This document shows positions 1-6,797 of a DNA stretch of 40,556 bases, in pieces. Position 1 is the first letter of the stretch; each line of letters starts with the position of its first letter. A program made the position numbers and the translations under genes. The stretch lies in NCBI GenBank assembly GCA_964596775.1, contig CAZQVN010000033.1, positions 1 to 40,556 of the forward strand. The letters run 5' to 3'. Below the pieces are notes generated by a model. The model made no database searches, was not told the DNA's origin, and saw only the letters and a program-made list of their open reading frames with translations. The stretch comes from CAZQVN01 sp964596775 (lineage in GTDB: Bacteria > Eisenbacteria > RBG-16-71-46 > JABDJR01 > JAWXBZ01).

Positions 1-55
1 GTTCAACTCCGACCCGCCACCATCACAATTTGAAAGCTGGACCGATGCGGCGTGG
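1..55. repeat. Terminal direct repeat (circular assembly overlap), left copy
   Basis: These 55 bases are identical to 40502-40556. An exact repeat of this odd length at both contig ends is what a de Bruijn assembler leaves when it closes a circle, so I read the molecule as circular with a unit of 40501 bp. It lies inside a structured non-coding segment and contains the 3' part of a tRNA-like element. A genuine packaging repeat is not excluded, but 55 bp would be short for one. Confidence 0.85.
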
Positions 56-206
56 CGAGATGACACGCAGGAAAGATGGGATACGCGGCCACTGTGTAAA
101 AACGCGGCCTAATGAACCGTGAACAAGCTCCCATCGCCCACCGCGATATCGGTGGGCAGACCTGTGGGCAGGCCGGGGCAGGACCGGCCATCGGTTCCAG
201 CTTTCA
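31..206 (+). ncRNA. Structured RNA cassette, copy A
   Basis: This segment begins with tgaaagctgg-accgatg and ends with catcggt-tccagctttca, which pair to form a closing helix with one bulged base. The first 27 and last roughly 24 bases are the same as in copy B at 40167-40271, while the interiors differ in length and sequence. Inside, gatggga (75-81) pairs with tcccatc (129-135), and gcccaccg (136-143) pairs with cggtgggc (150-157) over a 6-nt loop. No convincing reading frame is present. In the circle it directly follows the tRNA-like element. Strand is assigned from the neighbouring tRNA-like element and is an inference. Confidence 0.55.
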
Positions 207-221
207 GTTGACTAGGAGACA

Positions 222-286
222 GGCTCCGGGCAGCCAGACTGACGGAGCCACAACCGGGGCGGCGCGGCTGGACACCGCGTCGCCCC
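222..286 (+). ncRNA. Two adjacent hairpins upstream of the small ORF
   Basis: The first hairpin pairs ggctcc (222-227) with ggagcc (244-249). The second is very stable: 256-267 pairs with 275-286 over 12 bp with a single G-U and a 7-nt loop. No T-run follows, so it is not a classical terminator. It sits just before the ribosome-binding site of the gene that starts at 305. It may be the 3' end domain of the large structured RNA locus, a processing signal or a leader structure. Confidence 0.45.
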
Positions 287-304
287 AGAAAGCGAGGGGG
301 TGAA

Positions 305-466
305 GTGAAGGACAAGCTCGCCGCGTGGATTGCGAACCATCTGCCGAGGTCGGTTGTCTACTGGTGCGCGATTAGGCTTGGCGCTGCCGCCACCACTGGG
401 GAACACTCAAGCCAAGTCGTGCCCGAACTTACATTCGTGGATGCACTCAAGAGGTGGGACCCATGA
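305..466 (+). CDS. Small conserved phage protein (53 aa)
   Basis: A GTG start follows a purine-rich ribosome-binding site (gagggggtgaa), and the stop overlaps the next start as ATGA. The product is short and basic at the N-terminus, with HLPRSVVYWCAIRLGA then ATTGEHSS and a C-terminal PELTFVDALKRW. I recognise this pattern from small uncharacterised proteins of tailed phages of GC-rich hosts, which share an H-L-P-x-R-V-V-Y-W core and a VPEL-x(4)-DAL-x-RW tail. No function is known to me. It is the first gene after the structured non-coding segment and belongs to the end of the rightward early operon. Confidence 0.75.
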   Translation: MKDKLAAWIANHLPRSVVYWCAIRLGAAATTGEHSSQVVPELTFVDALKRWDP

Positions 467-912
467 CCGACGACGAGCTTGCCGCCGACGAAGCGGTGAT
501 AGCGGAGTACATTGACGGGGTTTGGCTGAAGAACCCAAGCGACTTCGGACACATAACCCGCAGACGCTGGCCCGCCTACATCGCCGAGGTCAAGCGGCTC
601 CGGGCGGAACTGGATGCGGCCCACAAGATGATCGACAACTGTTTCGACGTGGAGAGCCGAGAGGCAATTGACGCCGACCCGAACGGGCTTGGAACGCTGG
701 AGCGCCGCATCTTTCACATCTGGAAGCGCGACCCAAAGGTGTCCGAACTCCGCGCCGCCCTTGCCGCACGGGACGCGGCGCTGGATGAGATACGAACGTG
801 GTGCCGTGGATTGCCGCAGGATGCAGAGGAAATCCGCGCCATCATCGAGCGCGTGAGGAAGGAGGGGTGCGTGACCTACGCCTTGTTTTCGATACCCCCG
901 TGGAGGTTGTGA
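463..912 (+). CDS. Hypothetical protein
   Basis: I chose the ATG at 463, which overlaps the upstream stop as ATGA. An in-frame GTG at 454 is possible but lies inside the upstream gene. The 149-aa product begins MTDDELAADEAVIAEYIDG, is acidic, and has a helical, charged middle (ITRRRWPAYIAEVKRLRAELDAAH) that looks like a short coiled coil. No enzymatic motif is visible. The 3' end overlaps the start of the next gene by 46 nt. I do not recognise a family. Confidence 0.65.
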   Translation: MTDDELAADEAVIAEYIDGVWLKNPSDFGHITRRRWPAYIAEVKRLRAELDAAHKMIDNCFDVESREAIDADPNGLGTLERRIFHIWKRDPKVSELRAALAARDAALDEIRTWCRGLPQDAEEIRAIIERVRKEGCVTYALFSIPPWRL

Positions 913-1277
913 GGCACCTGGCCAAGGATGGTCTGGGCCCGCTCGACCGGGATCTCCTGGACGTTGCCGGCAAGAACGACCCGGCCATGGAGGAGGCGAG
1001 AATCCGGAACATCGAGGACCCGGACCCGGAGTATGTGGATATGTCGAGATGGCCCACCGCGCTCGAAAAGTCTTTTGATGACGAGTTCTCCTACGCGCTC
1101 GGCCTTCGGAGCGGGCTCGTGATCTACTACTCGATGGCCAGGCAGACCGGCAAGGATGGCTGGATCCACCTGGAGGAGCCTCGGATCGAGAACGGCCCGA
1201 TGCTGGACAAGGAGCGTGGCATCGACATCCGGGAGTCGGAGATCGTCTGGGTGAAGGATGCGCCGGAGGGGAGCTGA
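867..1277 (+). CDS. Hypothetical protein, last gene of rightward operon
   Basis: The GTG at 867 has aggaagg just upstream and gives 136 aa. Earlier in-frame starts would lie deep inside the preceding gene in a poor compositional frame. The protein is acidic, with PDPEYVDMSRWP in the middle and a small beta-rich C-terminal stretch (RSGLVIYYSMA, GWIHLEEP). It has no signal peptide or membrane segment. It ends nine bases before the leftward tRNA, so two operons converge here. Function unknown. Confidence 0.6.
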   Translation: MRDLRLVFDTPVEVVRHLAKDGLGPLDRDLLDVAGKNDPAMEEARIRNIEDPDPEYVDMSRWPTALEKSFDDEFSYALGLRSGLVIYYSMARQTGKDGWIHLEEPRIENGPMLDKERGIDIRESEIVWVKDAPEGS

Positions 1278-1285
1278 GGGAAAAC

Positions 1286-1362
1286 TGGTAGCGGGGGCGG
1301 GATTCGAACCCGCGACATTCGGATTATGAGTCCGGCGCTCTACCGGGCTGAGCTACCCCGCA
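1286..1362 (-). tRNA. tRNA-Met (CAT), initiator-like acceptor
   Basis: A full cloverleaf is visible on the minus strand. The anticodon loop is CTCATAA with anticodon CAT, and the T-arm is GCGGG-TTCGAAT-CCCGC. The acceptor pairs G2-C71 through G7-C66, and a CCA end is encoded (1286-1288). Positions 1 and 72 are T and T, so the terminal pair is missing, as in bacterial initiators. However, the anticodon stem has A31-T39 in place of the third G-C pair and the D-stem has C11-G24 as in elongators. Position 27-43 (C-A) also looks unpaired. It starts five bases after the last lysis-region gene and is probably cotranscribed with it. A CAT anticodon could also be an Ile2 tRNA modified to lysidine. Confidence 0.9.
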
Positions 1363-1366
1363 CCAT

Positions 1367-1678
1367 TCAACTTGCAGCTCCGATCAGCCCGACGGGCAGC
1401 GCGACGATCCAGACTCCGGCCTGGTACGACAGGAAGTCGATCGTGTCGCCCCACGGGTGTTTCCATCTGGTGTGCCGGGCGATGACCGGGGTTGCGGCTT
1501 CCCACGCGGCGCCGAACACCGAGATGATGGAAGCGCCGGCCGTCGCCCCATCGTAGAACGTACCGCCGGCGACCTTCGCGAGAAGGCCGCCGGCGAGCGT
1601 TCCGAGGGCCCCGGCCAGGAGGTGTTGCAGCCGGCCGCGGGTGAACACGGGCCCCTTCTTCGGTCTGTAGAGGGTCAC
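1367..1678 (-). CDS. Small membrane protein, holin-region candidate
   Basis: The 103-aa product has a basic N-terminus (MTLYRPKKGP). Two hydrophobic stretches follow, about residues 20-40 (LLAGALGTLAGGLLAKVAGG) and 83-101 (AGVWIVALPVGLIGAA), with glycine-rich packing in between. Its start overlaps the stop of the 3TM holin gene as ATGA, and it is the last protein gene of the leftward operon. Size, topology and place suggest a second holin, antiholin or other lysis regulator. There is no sequence motif to prove that. Confidence 0.6.
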   Translation of the reverse strand: MTLYRPKKGPVFTRGRLQHLLAGALGTLAGGLLAKVAGGTFYDGATAGASIISVFGAAWEAATPVIARHTRWKHPWGDTIDFLSYQAGVWIVALPVGLIGAAS

Positions 1679-2148
1679 GTGTCGAGGATCGAGGGGACCG
1701 CCCTGCCGCCGGTGATCACCTCGACGGCCCGGTTCGCACTTCCGATCTTCTCCGCCGACCGACCGATGATCCAGACCCCGCAGACGCCGCCCCAGACGAT
1801 CCAGAACTCGTCCGGGACGAGGGCGTTCACGTCGAGGGACATCCCGAGAATCTTGGCCACGGCGCCGACCAGGACAAGCAGGAGCCCTCCGTAGACGATC
1901 GTCGGGCGGGCCCGCTTCGTATAGTTGTCCCCCTGCTGAAGCTCCGCGACCATGATCCGCTCCTTGGCCTGGATCGTAGACCGGAGCGTCTGCTCTACCT
2001 CGGAGTCCCGCTCCTGGAGAAGTCGCTGGAGAGCCAGCTTCGCCGCCTGCTTTTCCTCGTCCGTCGTCGAGATCCGGTCCAGGACACCGCCGACGGCCTC
2101 AATCACCTTCCCGGCGGTTCCGCCGAGCACATCCGAGATGAAGGACAT
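1675..2148 (-). CDS. Holin, 3TM GTA-type
   Basis: The ATG at 2148 has the site gggtaggaga just upstream, giving 157 aa; a longer frame exists but lacks support. The N-terminal two-thirds is a charged helix (TTDEEKQAAKLALQRLLQER). It is followed by RARPTIVYGGLLLVLVGAVA and a second hydrophobic region, DEFWIVWGGVCGVWIIGRSA. This order matches the 3TM holin family first described in gene-transfer agents: a soluble helix, an R-P motif, then membrane spans. It would form the inner-membrane lesion that releases the lysin encoded upstream. Confidence 0.7.
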   Translation of the reverse strand: MSFISDVLGGTAGKVIEAVGGVLDRISTTDEEKQAAKLALQRLLQERDSEVEQTLRSTIQAKERIMVAELQQGDNYTKRARPTIVYGGLLLVLVGAVAKILGMSLDVNALVPDEFWIVWGGVCGVWIIGRSAEKIGSANRAVEVITGGRAVPSILDT

Positions 2149-2152
2149 TCTC

Positions 2153-3013
2153 CTACCCCTTTCCGCCGGCGACCCGCGCGGTCCGGCTGTCCATGTCCAC
2201 GTCGATCGACACATCCGAGAGGGTCAGCACGGGAGGCCGGACCCGGTAGTCCCCGAAGTACTCCATCACGGCCACTCCAGGGAACGGGGCCACGATCCCC
2301 TGCCAGAACGCCGATTGAGCCGGGTCGATTTCGACGCAGATCCGGCGTTTCGACTCCGGAGTCTCCGCAGAACGACGCTTGAGCCATTCCCTTGCCGCCT
2401 GGGGCGTCAAACCGGAGAACCGCTGGCGGTAGAACCCGGAGATGGACGGAAGCCCCTCCACGTCATCCGACGCGTTCACCACGATGCCCCCGGTGGCAGT
2501 CGCGAGGACGGATCGGAGCGCATGCCGCATGGCCTGATCCCATCCGTCTGCATCCCTTCCGGTCCGGCTCTCCACGTACGCCCGGCTGTAGAGTTCATCC
2601 ACGAACAGTGTCCGGGCCCCGTAGGTGGACAGGATCTCGATCGTCGATTCGATCCACGCCTGGCGCACCGGGAGCGACCGCATATCCAGGAGCCTCAGCT
2701 TCGCGCCGGTCCGGATCGGCTGGCCGTGGCTGTCGTTGAGCCATCCGTTCGAGATCGCCGCTGCCTCCGCGATGCGCCTGTGGGTCGGCCAGTAGTTCCA
2801 CGACTCCGAATTGTCGAAACAGGCCCATCCGTTGACGCTGGCAACCGTACGGCAGGGCAGCAGGCGCGCCGGTGTGTCCGGTGCGGCTTTCAGTTGCGCT
2901 TCCGATAGCACCACCCAGGCCCGCCCATGCCCGATCCGTTCAACGACCCCGGGATTCTCCGGCTTCTCGGTCCAGAAGATCCCCGCGTGCGGAACAGTGA
3001 CGGGCCCGGTCAC
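2153..3013 (-). CDS. Putative GHL-type glycosidase (TIM-barrel-like)
   Basis: The 286-aa product has the look of hypothetical glycosyl-hydrolase-like families often found near phage tail and lysis genes. An early AGIFWTEKPEN segment is followed by a strand with LRLLDMRSLP. An internal strand GARTLFVDELYSRAY would place Asp and Glu at a barrel C-terminus, and GGIVVNASDD resembles a late strand. There is no signal peptide. Its start overlaps the stop of the lysin gene and it precedes the holin, so a role in degrading envelope sugar polymers during entry or lysis is plausible. The family assignment is by pattern only. Confidence 0.45.
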   Translation of the reverse strand: MTGPVTVPHAGIFWTEKPENPGVVERIGHGRAWVVLSEAQLKAAPDTPARLLPCRTVASVNGWACFDNSESWNYWPTHRRIAEAAAISNGWLNDSHGQPIRTGAKLRLLDMRSLPVRQAWIESTIEILSTYGARTLFVDELYSRAYVESRTGRDADGWDQAMRHALRSVLATATGGIVVNASDDVEGLPSISGFYRQRFSGLTPQAAREWLKRRSAETPESKRRICVEIDPAQSAFWQGIVAPFPGVAVMEYFGDYRVRPPVLTLSDVSIDVDMDSRTARVAGGKG

Positions 3014-3894
3014 GGCTTGATCCCCATGAAATCTTCCATTTCATCGCGATATTCCTTCATGTCCAGTGGGTGGGCGTGAAACGTTCTCGACCAGAGACCG
3101 AACGCCTCCGGCCGCGACGTGACCCCGCGCGAGGCCGCGAAGTCCATCACCCGGCGCAGTACGCAGCGGGTCAGGATGAACGGGAAATCCATGAACCGGG
3201 AAAGTTCGGACGGATACAGGGACGCGATGCCGCGGTCCCGCGCCTTCTTCAGGTCCTGCGTGAGCTGCGACCAGTCCGAATAGATCGTCGAGTCCATCCA
3301 GCTCGGCCACGGAAACTGTCCCAGGAGGCGGGCCAGTTCCAGCTCCCTCTGCATGTCCGAATTGGGCGGGGGCGGCCCGGTTGCTGCCCGAAGTTCCGAC
3401 ACGGCCATTGATCCGATGCTCGAAACGGCCGCCCCCGTACGTTCCTCGTGAAGCCGGCGCACGCCGAGAACGCGGTCGATCGGATAGCCGGCGATCGAAA
3501 CCGCGTTCCCCTGGTTCCCGCCGAGCAGGTAGACCTTCTCCCCCTCGAGTCGCGAGAACCAGCCCACATGCCCGGGGGCCCGGAGGACCTCCGGGCCCGG
3601 CTGGGGGGCTGTTCCGCGGGACAGCACGACGACGTCGAAGCCCCGGCGCGCCTGGCTGAGCTCCACGGGGTTCCCGACCGTGAGCCAGGAGCGGGCGCCG
3701 AGACTCCGCGGCCGCGGGAGATCGAGCTCGAAGGCGGGGTGGTCGACGAAGGCGGCGCACCATGGGGTCTCGTCGTCCTTCGCCCAGGCTGCGATACGGT
3801 TCAGCCAGGCCACGATCATCGGATGATGCTGGGCTCCGGGAACCTCACGGATGCCCAGGTATCTCTCAGCGATCTGATAGGCGGTGACGTTCAC
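3010..3894 (-). CDS. NlpC/P60-like (TIGR02594-type) lysin with C-terminal extension
   Basis: The GTG at 3894 has ggagg eight bases upstream and overlaps the preceding stop as GTGA. The 294-aa product starts with the typical YLGIREVPG (11-20), then DETPWCAAFV, with the likely nucleophile Cys46. APGHVGWF follows with His109, then LLGGNQGN with Asn127. That is the Cys-His-polar arrangement of small peptidoglycan hydrolases of this family. Residues after about 165 (roughly 130 aa) match nothing I recognise and include a helix-rich region rich in Trp and Arg. It is therefore about twice the usual family length. The lack of a signal peptide fits holin-dependent release. Confidence 0.75.
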   Translation of the reverse strand: MNVTAYQIAERYLGIREVPGAQHHPMIVAWLNRIAAWAKDDETPWCAAFVDHPAFELDLPRPRSLGARSWLTVGNPVELSQARRGFDVVVLSRGTAPQPGPEVLRAPGHVGWFSRLEGEKVYLLGGNQGNAVSIAGYPIDRVLGVRRLHEERTGAAVSSIGSMAVSELRAATGPPPPNSDMQRELELARLLGQFPWPSWMDSTIYSDWSQLTQDLKKARDRGIASLYPSELSRFMDFPFILTRCVLRRVMDFAASRGVTSRPEAFGLWSRTFHAHPLDMKEYRDEMEDFMGIKP

Positions 3895-4310
3895 GCGGAC
3901 CTCCTGACGAGCTCTCGGAGCAGCTGCTCCAGGTTCCCGCCCCGCTCTCTTTCGGCTTCGTACACCTTTTCCAGGACGCCCATGATCCGCCCCCAGTCCA
4001 CGTCGGGCCCGCGGCCGTCGAGACGATGATGTGCGGCACGGACCGAACTCTCCACAATCGTGACCCGGTTCTCCATCTGGATGTCCCTGGTCCGGATTTC
4101 CTTCTGGAGTTCCTTGATTGAATCGAGCATCTCCTGGTCGGCCTTCCGGGAATCCTCGATGGATCTCTGGTTGACCGAGATCCTCGATATGCTGATACCC
4201 AGGTTCGCAATCACCGTTATGATGACCACGAGTTCGCCGATCGAGAGTTCCCGCCCGAACAGGGTCAGGGTGGAAAGAATGACCATGAGGGAGTGCGGAT
4301 CCGGAATCAC
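3891..4310 (-). CDS. Membrane-anchored coiled-coil protein
   Basis: The 139-aa product has one hydrophobic segment near residues 23-45 (SIGELVVIITVIANLGISIS), then a charged heptad-like stretch from about 50 to 90 (KADQEMLDSIKELQKEIRTR). The C-terminus is ERERGGNLEQLLRELVRR. This one-span-plus-coil topology is common in phage lysis cassettes, where such proteins act as spanin-like or holin-like components. It lies directly before the lysin and overlaps the neighbour on each side. No lipobox partner is adjacent, so an inner-membrane spanin is only one possibility. Confidence 0.6.
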   Translation of the reverse strand: MIPDPHSLMVILSTLTLFGRELSIGELVVIITVIANLGISISRISVNQRSIEDSRKADQEMLDSIKELQKEIRTRDIQMENRVTIVESSVRAAHHRLDGRGPDVDWGRIMGVLEKVYEAERERGGNLEQLLRELVRRSA

Positions 4311-4630
4311 GGCGCCTCCGCCACATAGACCTCGAGGGGATCCTGGCTGTACTTCTCATCGGTCGGGGTGGGTGACCCGATCTTGAAGTGTCCCCAGGCC
4401 CGCCACGGGCCTTTCACGTTGATATCAGCGGCCACGGTGGTGTACTGGAACGATCCGTCGGTCTCGGGACCGTTCAGGGTTGCGGGCTTCACGGATCTGG
4501 TCCCGCTCGGGTTGACGAAGATCACCTCGATCAGGGACTGCCCCGTCAGGTCGTAGGCCGAGCCGTCCGACTGCTTGAAGTCGAAGCGGAAAGTCCGGAT
4601 TTCCCCTTTCGTCATCCGGTTCACGCTCAC
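4307..4630 (-). CDS. Small beta-sandwich structural protein (BppU-N-like)
   Basis: The 107-aa protein begins with TKGEIRTFRFDFKQSDG and continues AYDLTG, IEVIFVNPSGTRSV, SFQYTTVAADI and PWRAWGHFKI. A G-[ST]-x-x-D-L-T-G turn after a short strand, then an I-x-V-x-F-x-x-P-x-G strand, is the pattern of N-terminal domains of baseplate upper proteins and similar Ig-like phage structural modules. Here the module stands alone. It sits at the boundary of the tail-tip genes and lysis genes and overlaps both neighbours by ATGA-type junctions, so it is probably a tail-tip or fibre accessory. Confidence 0.5.
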   Translation of the reverse strand: MSVNRMTKGEIRTFRFDFKQSDGSAYDLTGQSLIEVIFVNPSGTRSVKPATLNGPETDGSFQYTTVAADINVKGPWRAWGHFKIGSPTPTDEKYSQDPLEVYVAEAP

Positions 4631-5397
4631 AGTGTGTCCTCCCGCATGAAGTCAACGGCCCGGGTCGTGACAGCGAAGTCGCCGAGGCTCGACTCATGCA
4701 TGAACGGCCCCGCAACGCGCACCGTGGCCACGAACGGAGTGCCTGGAACGGGAGGCTGGCCGAGAATGAACGCCGGTTGCGGAGCGTTCACGGTGACCAG
4801 CGGCCCGCCAGAAGGATGGAACGCGTCCGAGAGCGTGAAGGCCGGCTGGGACGCGTTGACCGTCGCCGTCGGACCGCCGGACGGCTGAAACGCGTCGTCG
4901 TAGTCCACCACCACCCAGACCTGCGTGATTTCCGCCTGCGTCGCCGAAGAACCGTTTCCGACGGTTTCGGAGTGGAAGCCGGCCTGCAAGGAATTTACCT
5001 GCGCCCAGGTCCAGCTCCCTCCACCCGGATGGTTCGCATACTCGGTTGAGTAGTTGGCCCACGTGTTCGTCAGGTCCTGGAAGGATCCCGAGTAGATCGT
5101 TCCCGAGAGAATCTGCGTCCGCGCCTTCGCCGTGCCGTTGAGCATCGAGTAGCGGGCCCGGAACCAGATCGTTACCTTGGTGATCTTTCCGAGTTGCCCG
5201 CCGTGATCCTGAAGGTTGTACCTGTCCCCCAGCAGTACCGGCGTGACCGAGGTGGTGTTGTTGTAGACGTAGGTCGCGGCGTCGTCGGCCGTGACCTCGT
5301 CGCAGTGCTCCCAGTTCGCCTGGCCGGTGTTCTTCGAGTGCTGGGCATTCCCCTGCCCTGTTCCGGCGGCGTTGGGGCGCAGCGTCAACTGAGGCAC
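4627..5397 (-). CDS. Tail-tip or fibre protein with duplicated PSGGP motif
   Basis: The GTG at 5397 is preceded by tgaggtgatcc. The 256-aa product has a jelly-roll-like first part of about 165 residues (beta-rich, with KVTIWFRARYS and ITQVWVVVDYDD). Then comes a tandem 23-residue repeat: DAFQPSGGPTATVNASQPAF followed by DAFHPSGGPLVTVNAPQPAF. Such modular ends are typical of tail fibres and appendages. It lies among small beta-rich structural genes downstream of the distal tail genes. The receptor it would bind is unknown. Confidence 0.5.
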   Translation of the reverse strand: MPQLTLRPNAAGTGQGNAQHSKNTGQANWEHCDEVTADDAATYVYNNTTSVTPVLLGDRYNLQDHGGQLGKITKVTIWFRARYSMLNGTAKARTQILSGTIYSGSFQDLTNTWANYSTEYANHPGGGSWTWAQVNSLQAGFHSETVGNGSSATQAEITQVWVVVDYDDAFQPSGGPTATVNASQPAFTLSDAFHPSGGPLVTVNAPQPAFILGQPPVPGTPFVATVRVAGPFMHESSLGDFAVTTRAVDFMREDTL

Positions 5398-5405
5398 GGA
5401 TCACC

Positions 5406-5891
5406 TCAGGACTGCTGCGGAGAGAATCGATACCATCCACCCGTATCATGCCAGTCCACAGTGAGAGTGCCGCCGTTCGTGCTCTTCCCTCCGGCTGGGA
5501 GATCGTTGGGCGCGCTTCCGCCGTCGTAGTAGCTGAGGAGGATGTTCTGGTTCACGTCGCTGCCGACGTGAAAGTACGTGGCCACCGCAACCATGAGCTG
5601 ACCCGAGGCCATGGCAGGGAACACGGTGTTCGATGCATTGCAGACGATGAAGAGCGAGCCGTCGATGGCCACCGTCTTGCCGGCCAGGGCAGTCCTCGAG
5701 TAGCCCGATGCCGTGATCTCACACCCGCCCCCCTGTGAAATCAGGTCGTTCACGTACTTGTGGGAGGACACGTAGCGATCATCGACCCCGCCGACCCTGG
5801 CCACGATGAGCGCCCGGATGTCGTCGTTCAGCAGGTCGATCTGCTTTTTGGCGACAGCGAGAACGCCTTCTGGGTAAACCCTGAGTGCCAT
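5406..5891 (-). CDS. Putative tail appendage protein
   Basis: The ATG at 5891 follows ggagtaacca. The 161-aa product has an amphipathic helical start (VAKKQIDLLNDDIRALIVAR) followed by a small beta domain (GKTVAIDGSLFIVCN, GQLMVAVATYFHVG, TLTVDWHDTGGWYRF). A short helix ahead of a compact beta domain is the build of trimeric fibre or appendage proteins. It sits between two other small beta-rich genes downstream of the tail-tip genes. I do not recognise a named family. Confidence 0.5.
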   Translation of the reverse strand: MALRVYPEGVLAVAKKQIDLLNDDIRALIVARVGGVDDRYVSSHKYVNDLISQGGGCEITASGYSRTALAGKTVAIDGSLFIVCNASNTVFPAMASGQLMVAVATYFHVGSDVNQNILLSYYDGGSAPNDLPAGGKSTNGGTLTVDWHDTGGWYRFSPQQS

Positions 5892-5894
5892 TGG

Positions 5895-6260
5895 TTACTC
5901 CACGCGGAAGACCACCCAGCTCTGGAGCGTGACCGTGGCAGCGTGGGTGTAGGTGATCACGATGTTGTTGCCTCCGGGGCTGATCGGTACCCCGAGGGCC
6001 GGCAGTGGGAGCAGCTTGTTCACTGTCCCGACCCCCAGGAACGCCGAGGGCGCGACTTGCGTTCCGTTCACGACGAAGGCGACGTCTCCGGCGTTCCCGG
6101 CCGCGTTTCCGCAGTGCACGCCATAGCCGAGAATGCGGACCCGGTTCGCCGTGGTCGGGAAATCGGTTCCGGCGACGAGCGTGATCACCGATGTCGCACT
6201 GGATGCTGGAGTCGTCGCCTTTACCGACTCGATGACCTCAACCTGTTTCTTGAGACTCAT
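5895..6260 (-). CDS. Small beta-rich structural protein
   Basis: A strong site (gggaggaaaggg) precedes the ATG at 6260. The 121-aa product is low in charge and rich in Ala, Thr and Val, with alternating hydrophobic strands (SVITLVAGTDFP, NRVRILGYGVHCG, NNIVITYTHAATVTLQSWVV). This looks like an immunoglobulin-like or jelly-roll decoration or appendage domain. Context, within the tail-appendage cluster, supports a virion role. There are no catalytic motifs. The two Cys are too few to suggest a metal site. Confidence 0.5.
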   Translation of the reverse strand: MSLKKQVEVIESVKATTPASSATSVITLVAGTDFPTTANRVRILGYGVHCGNAAGNAGDVAFVVNGTQVAPSAFLGVGTVNKLLPLPALGVPISPGGNNIVITYTHAATVTLQSWVVFRVE

Positions 6261-6317
6261 GGCCCTTTCCTCCCTCAGTCAGGTTCCCATCGATCCGGGA
6301 AATGTCAACTTTTCGGT

Positions 6318-6794
6318 TCAACCCCCATAGTCGGACACTACGGAAGCCGGCCCGCTGTAGATCTCGACCAGGCGCAGATTGATGTGCTGGTCGCAGTAGA
6401 GCCGGAGTTCCACGTCCTCCCCGGTGATGTCCACAGCCACCCCGCCGATCGCAAAGTCGTTCTCCATGTCGATGACATCCGAGTCGAACGTCCAGGTTCC
6501 GGACGTCGCCGTGCCCGAGAACACGACGACTTCCGCCCCGCCGAATGCCACGCGGAACTCGAAGTCGCCGTCCGTGGAGGCGTGCTGCTTCTTCTCGAGC
6601 TTGATGCAGAGATAGCGCCCCTGGACGGGCCTAAGCTTCAGGTACGAGAGTTTCGTGAGTGAGGCCAGCGTTCCCCGGAAGATCGAGCCCTGGGGGCTCA
6701 GCATGTGGCAGATGGTGTCCGGGAGATCGTCCACGGCCGCGTTCCAGTTCGTCCCGGTGGCGTCTTCCATGCTGGCGAAGCTCTTGAGCGCCAT
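6318..6794 (-). CDS. Beta-sandwich virion protein
   Basis: The 158-aa product shows a run of predicted strands: GRYLCIKLEKKQ, DFEFRVAFGGAEVVVFSG, GTWTFDSDVIDM, VELRLYCDQHINLRLVEIYSG. A charged LRLVEIY final strand is reminiscent of carbohydrate-binding-module-like folds common in tail fibres. Its start lies just behind the stop of the upstream tail gene (TGG TGA CCG ATG). It is likely part of the adhesion apparatus. Sugar binding is an inference from fold appearance only. A 57-bp gap separates it from the next gene; I see nothing distinct there. Confidence 0.45.
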   Translation of the reverse strand: MALKSFASMEDATGTNWNAAVDDLPDTICHMLSPQGSIFRGTLASLTKLSYLKLRPVQGRYLCIKLEKKQHASTDGDFEFRVAFGGAEVVVFSGTATSGTWTFDSDVIDMENDFAIGGVAVDITGEDVELRLYCDQHINLRLVEIYSGPASVVSDYGG

Positions 6795-6797
6795 CGG

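Noticed and set aside
1..55. Packaging-type terminal redundancy
   Set aside because: The 55-bp exact repeat has the length of a common assembler word size and is better explained as a circular assembly overlap.
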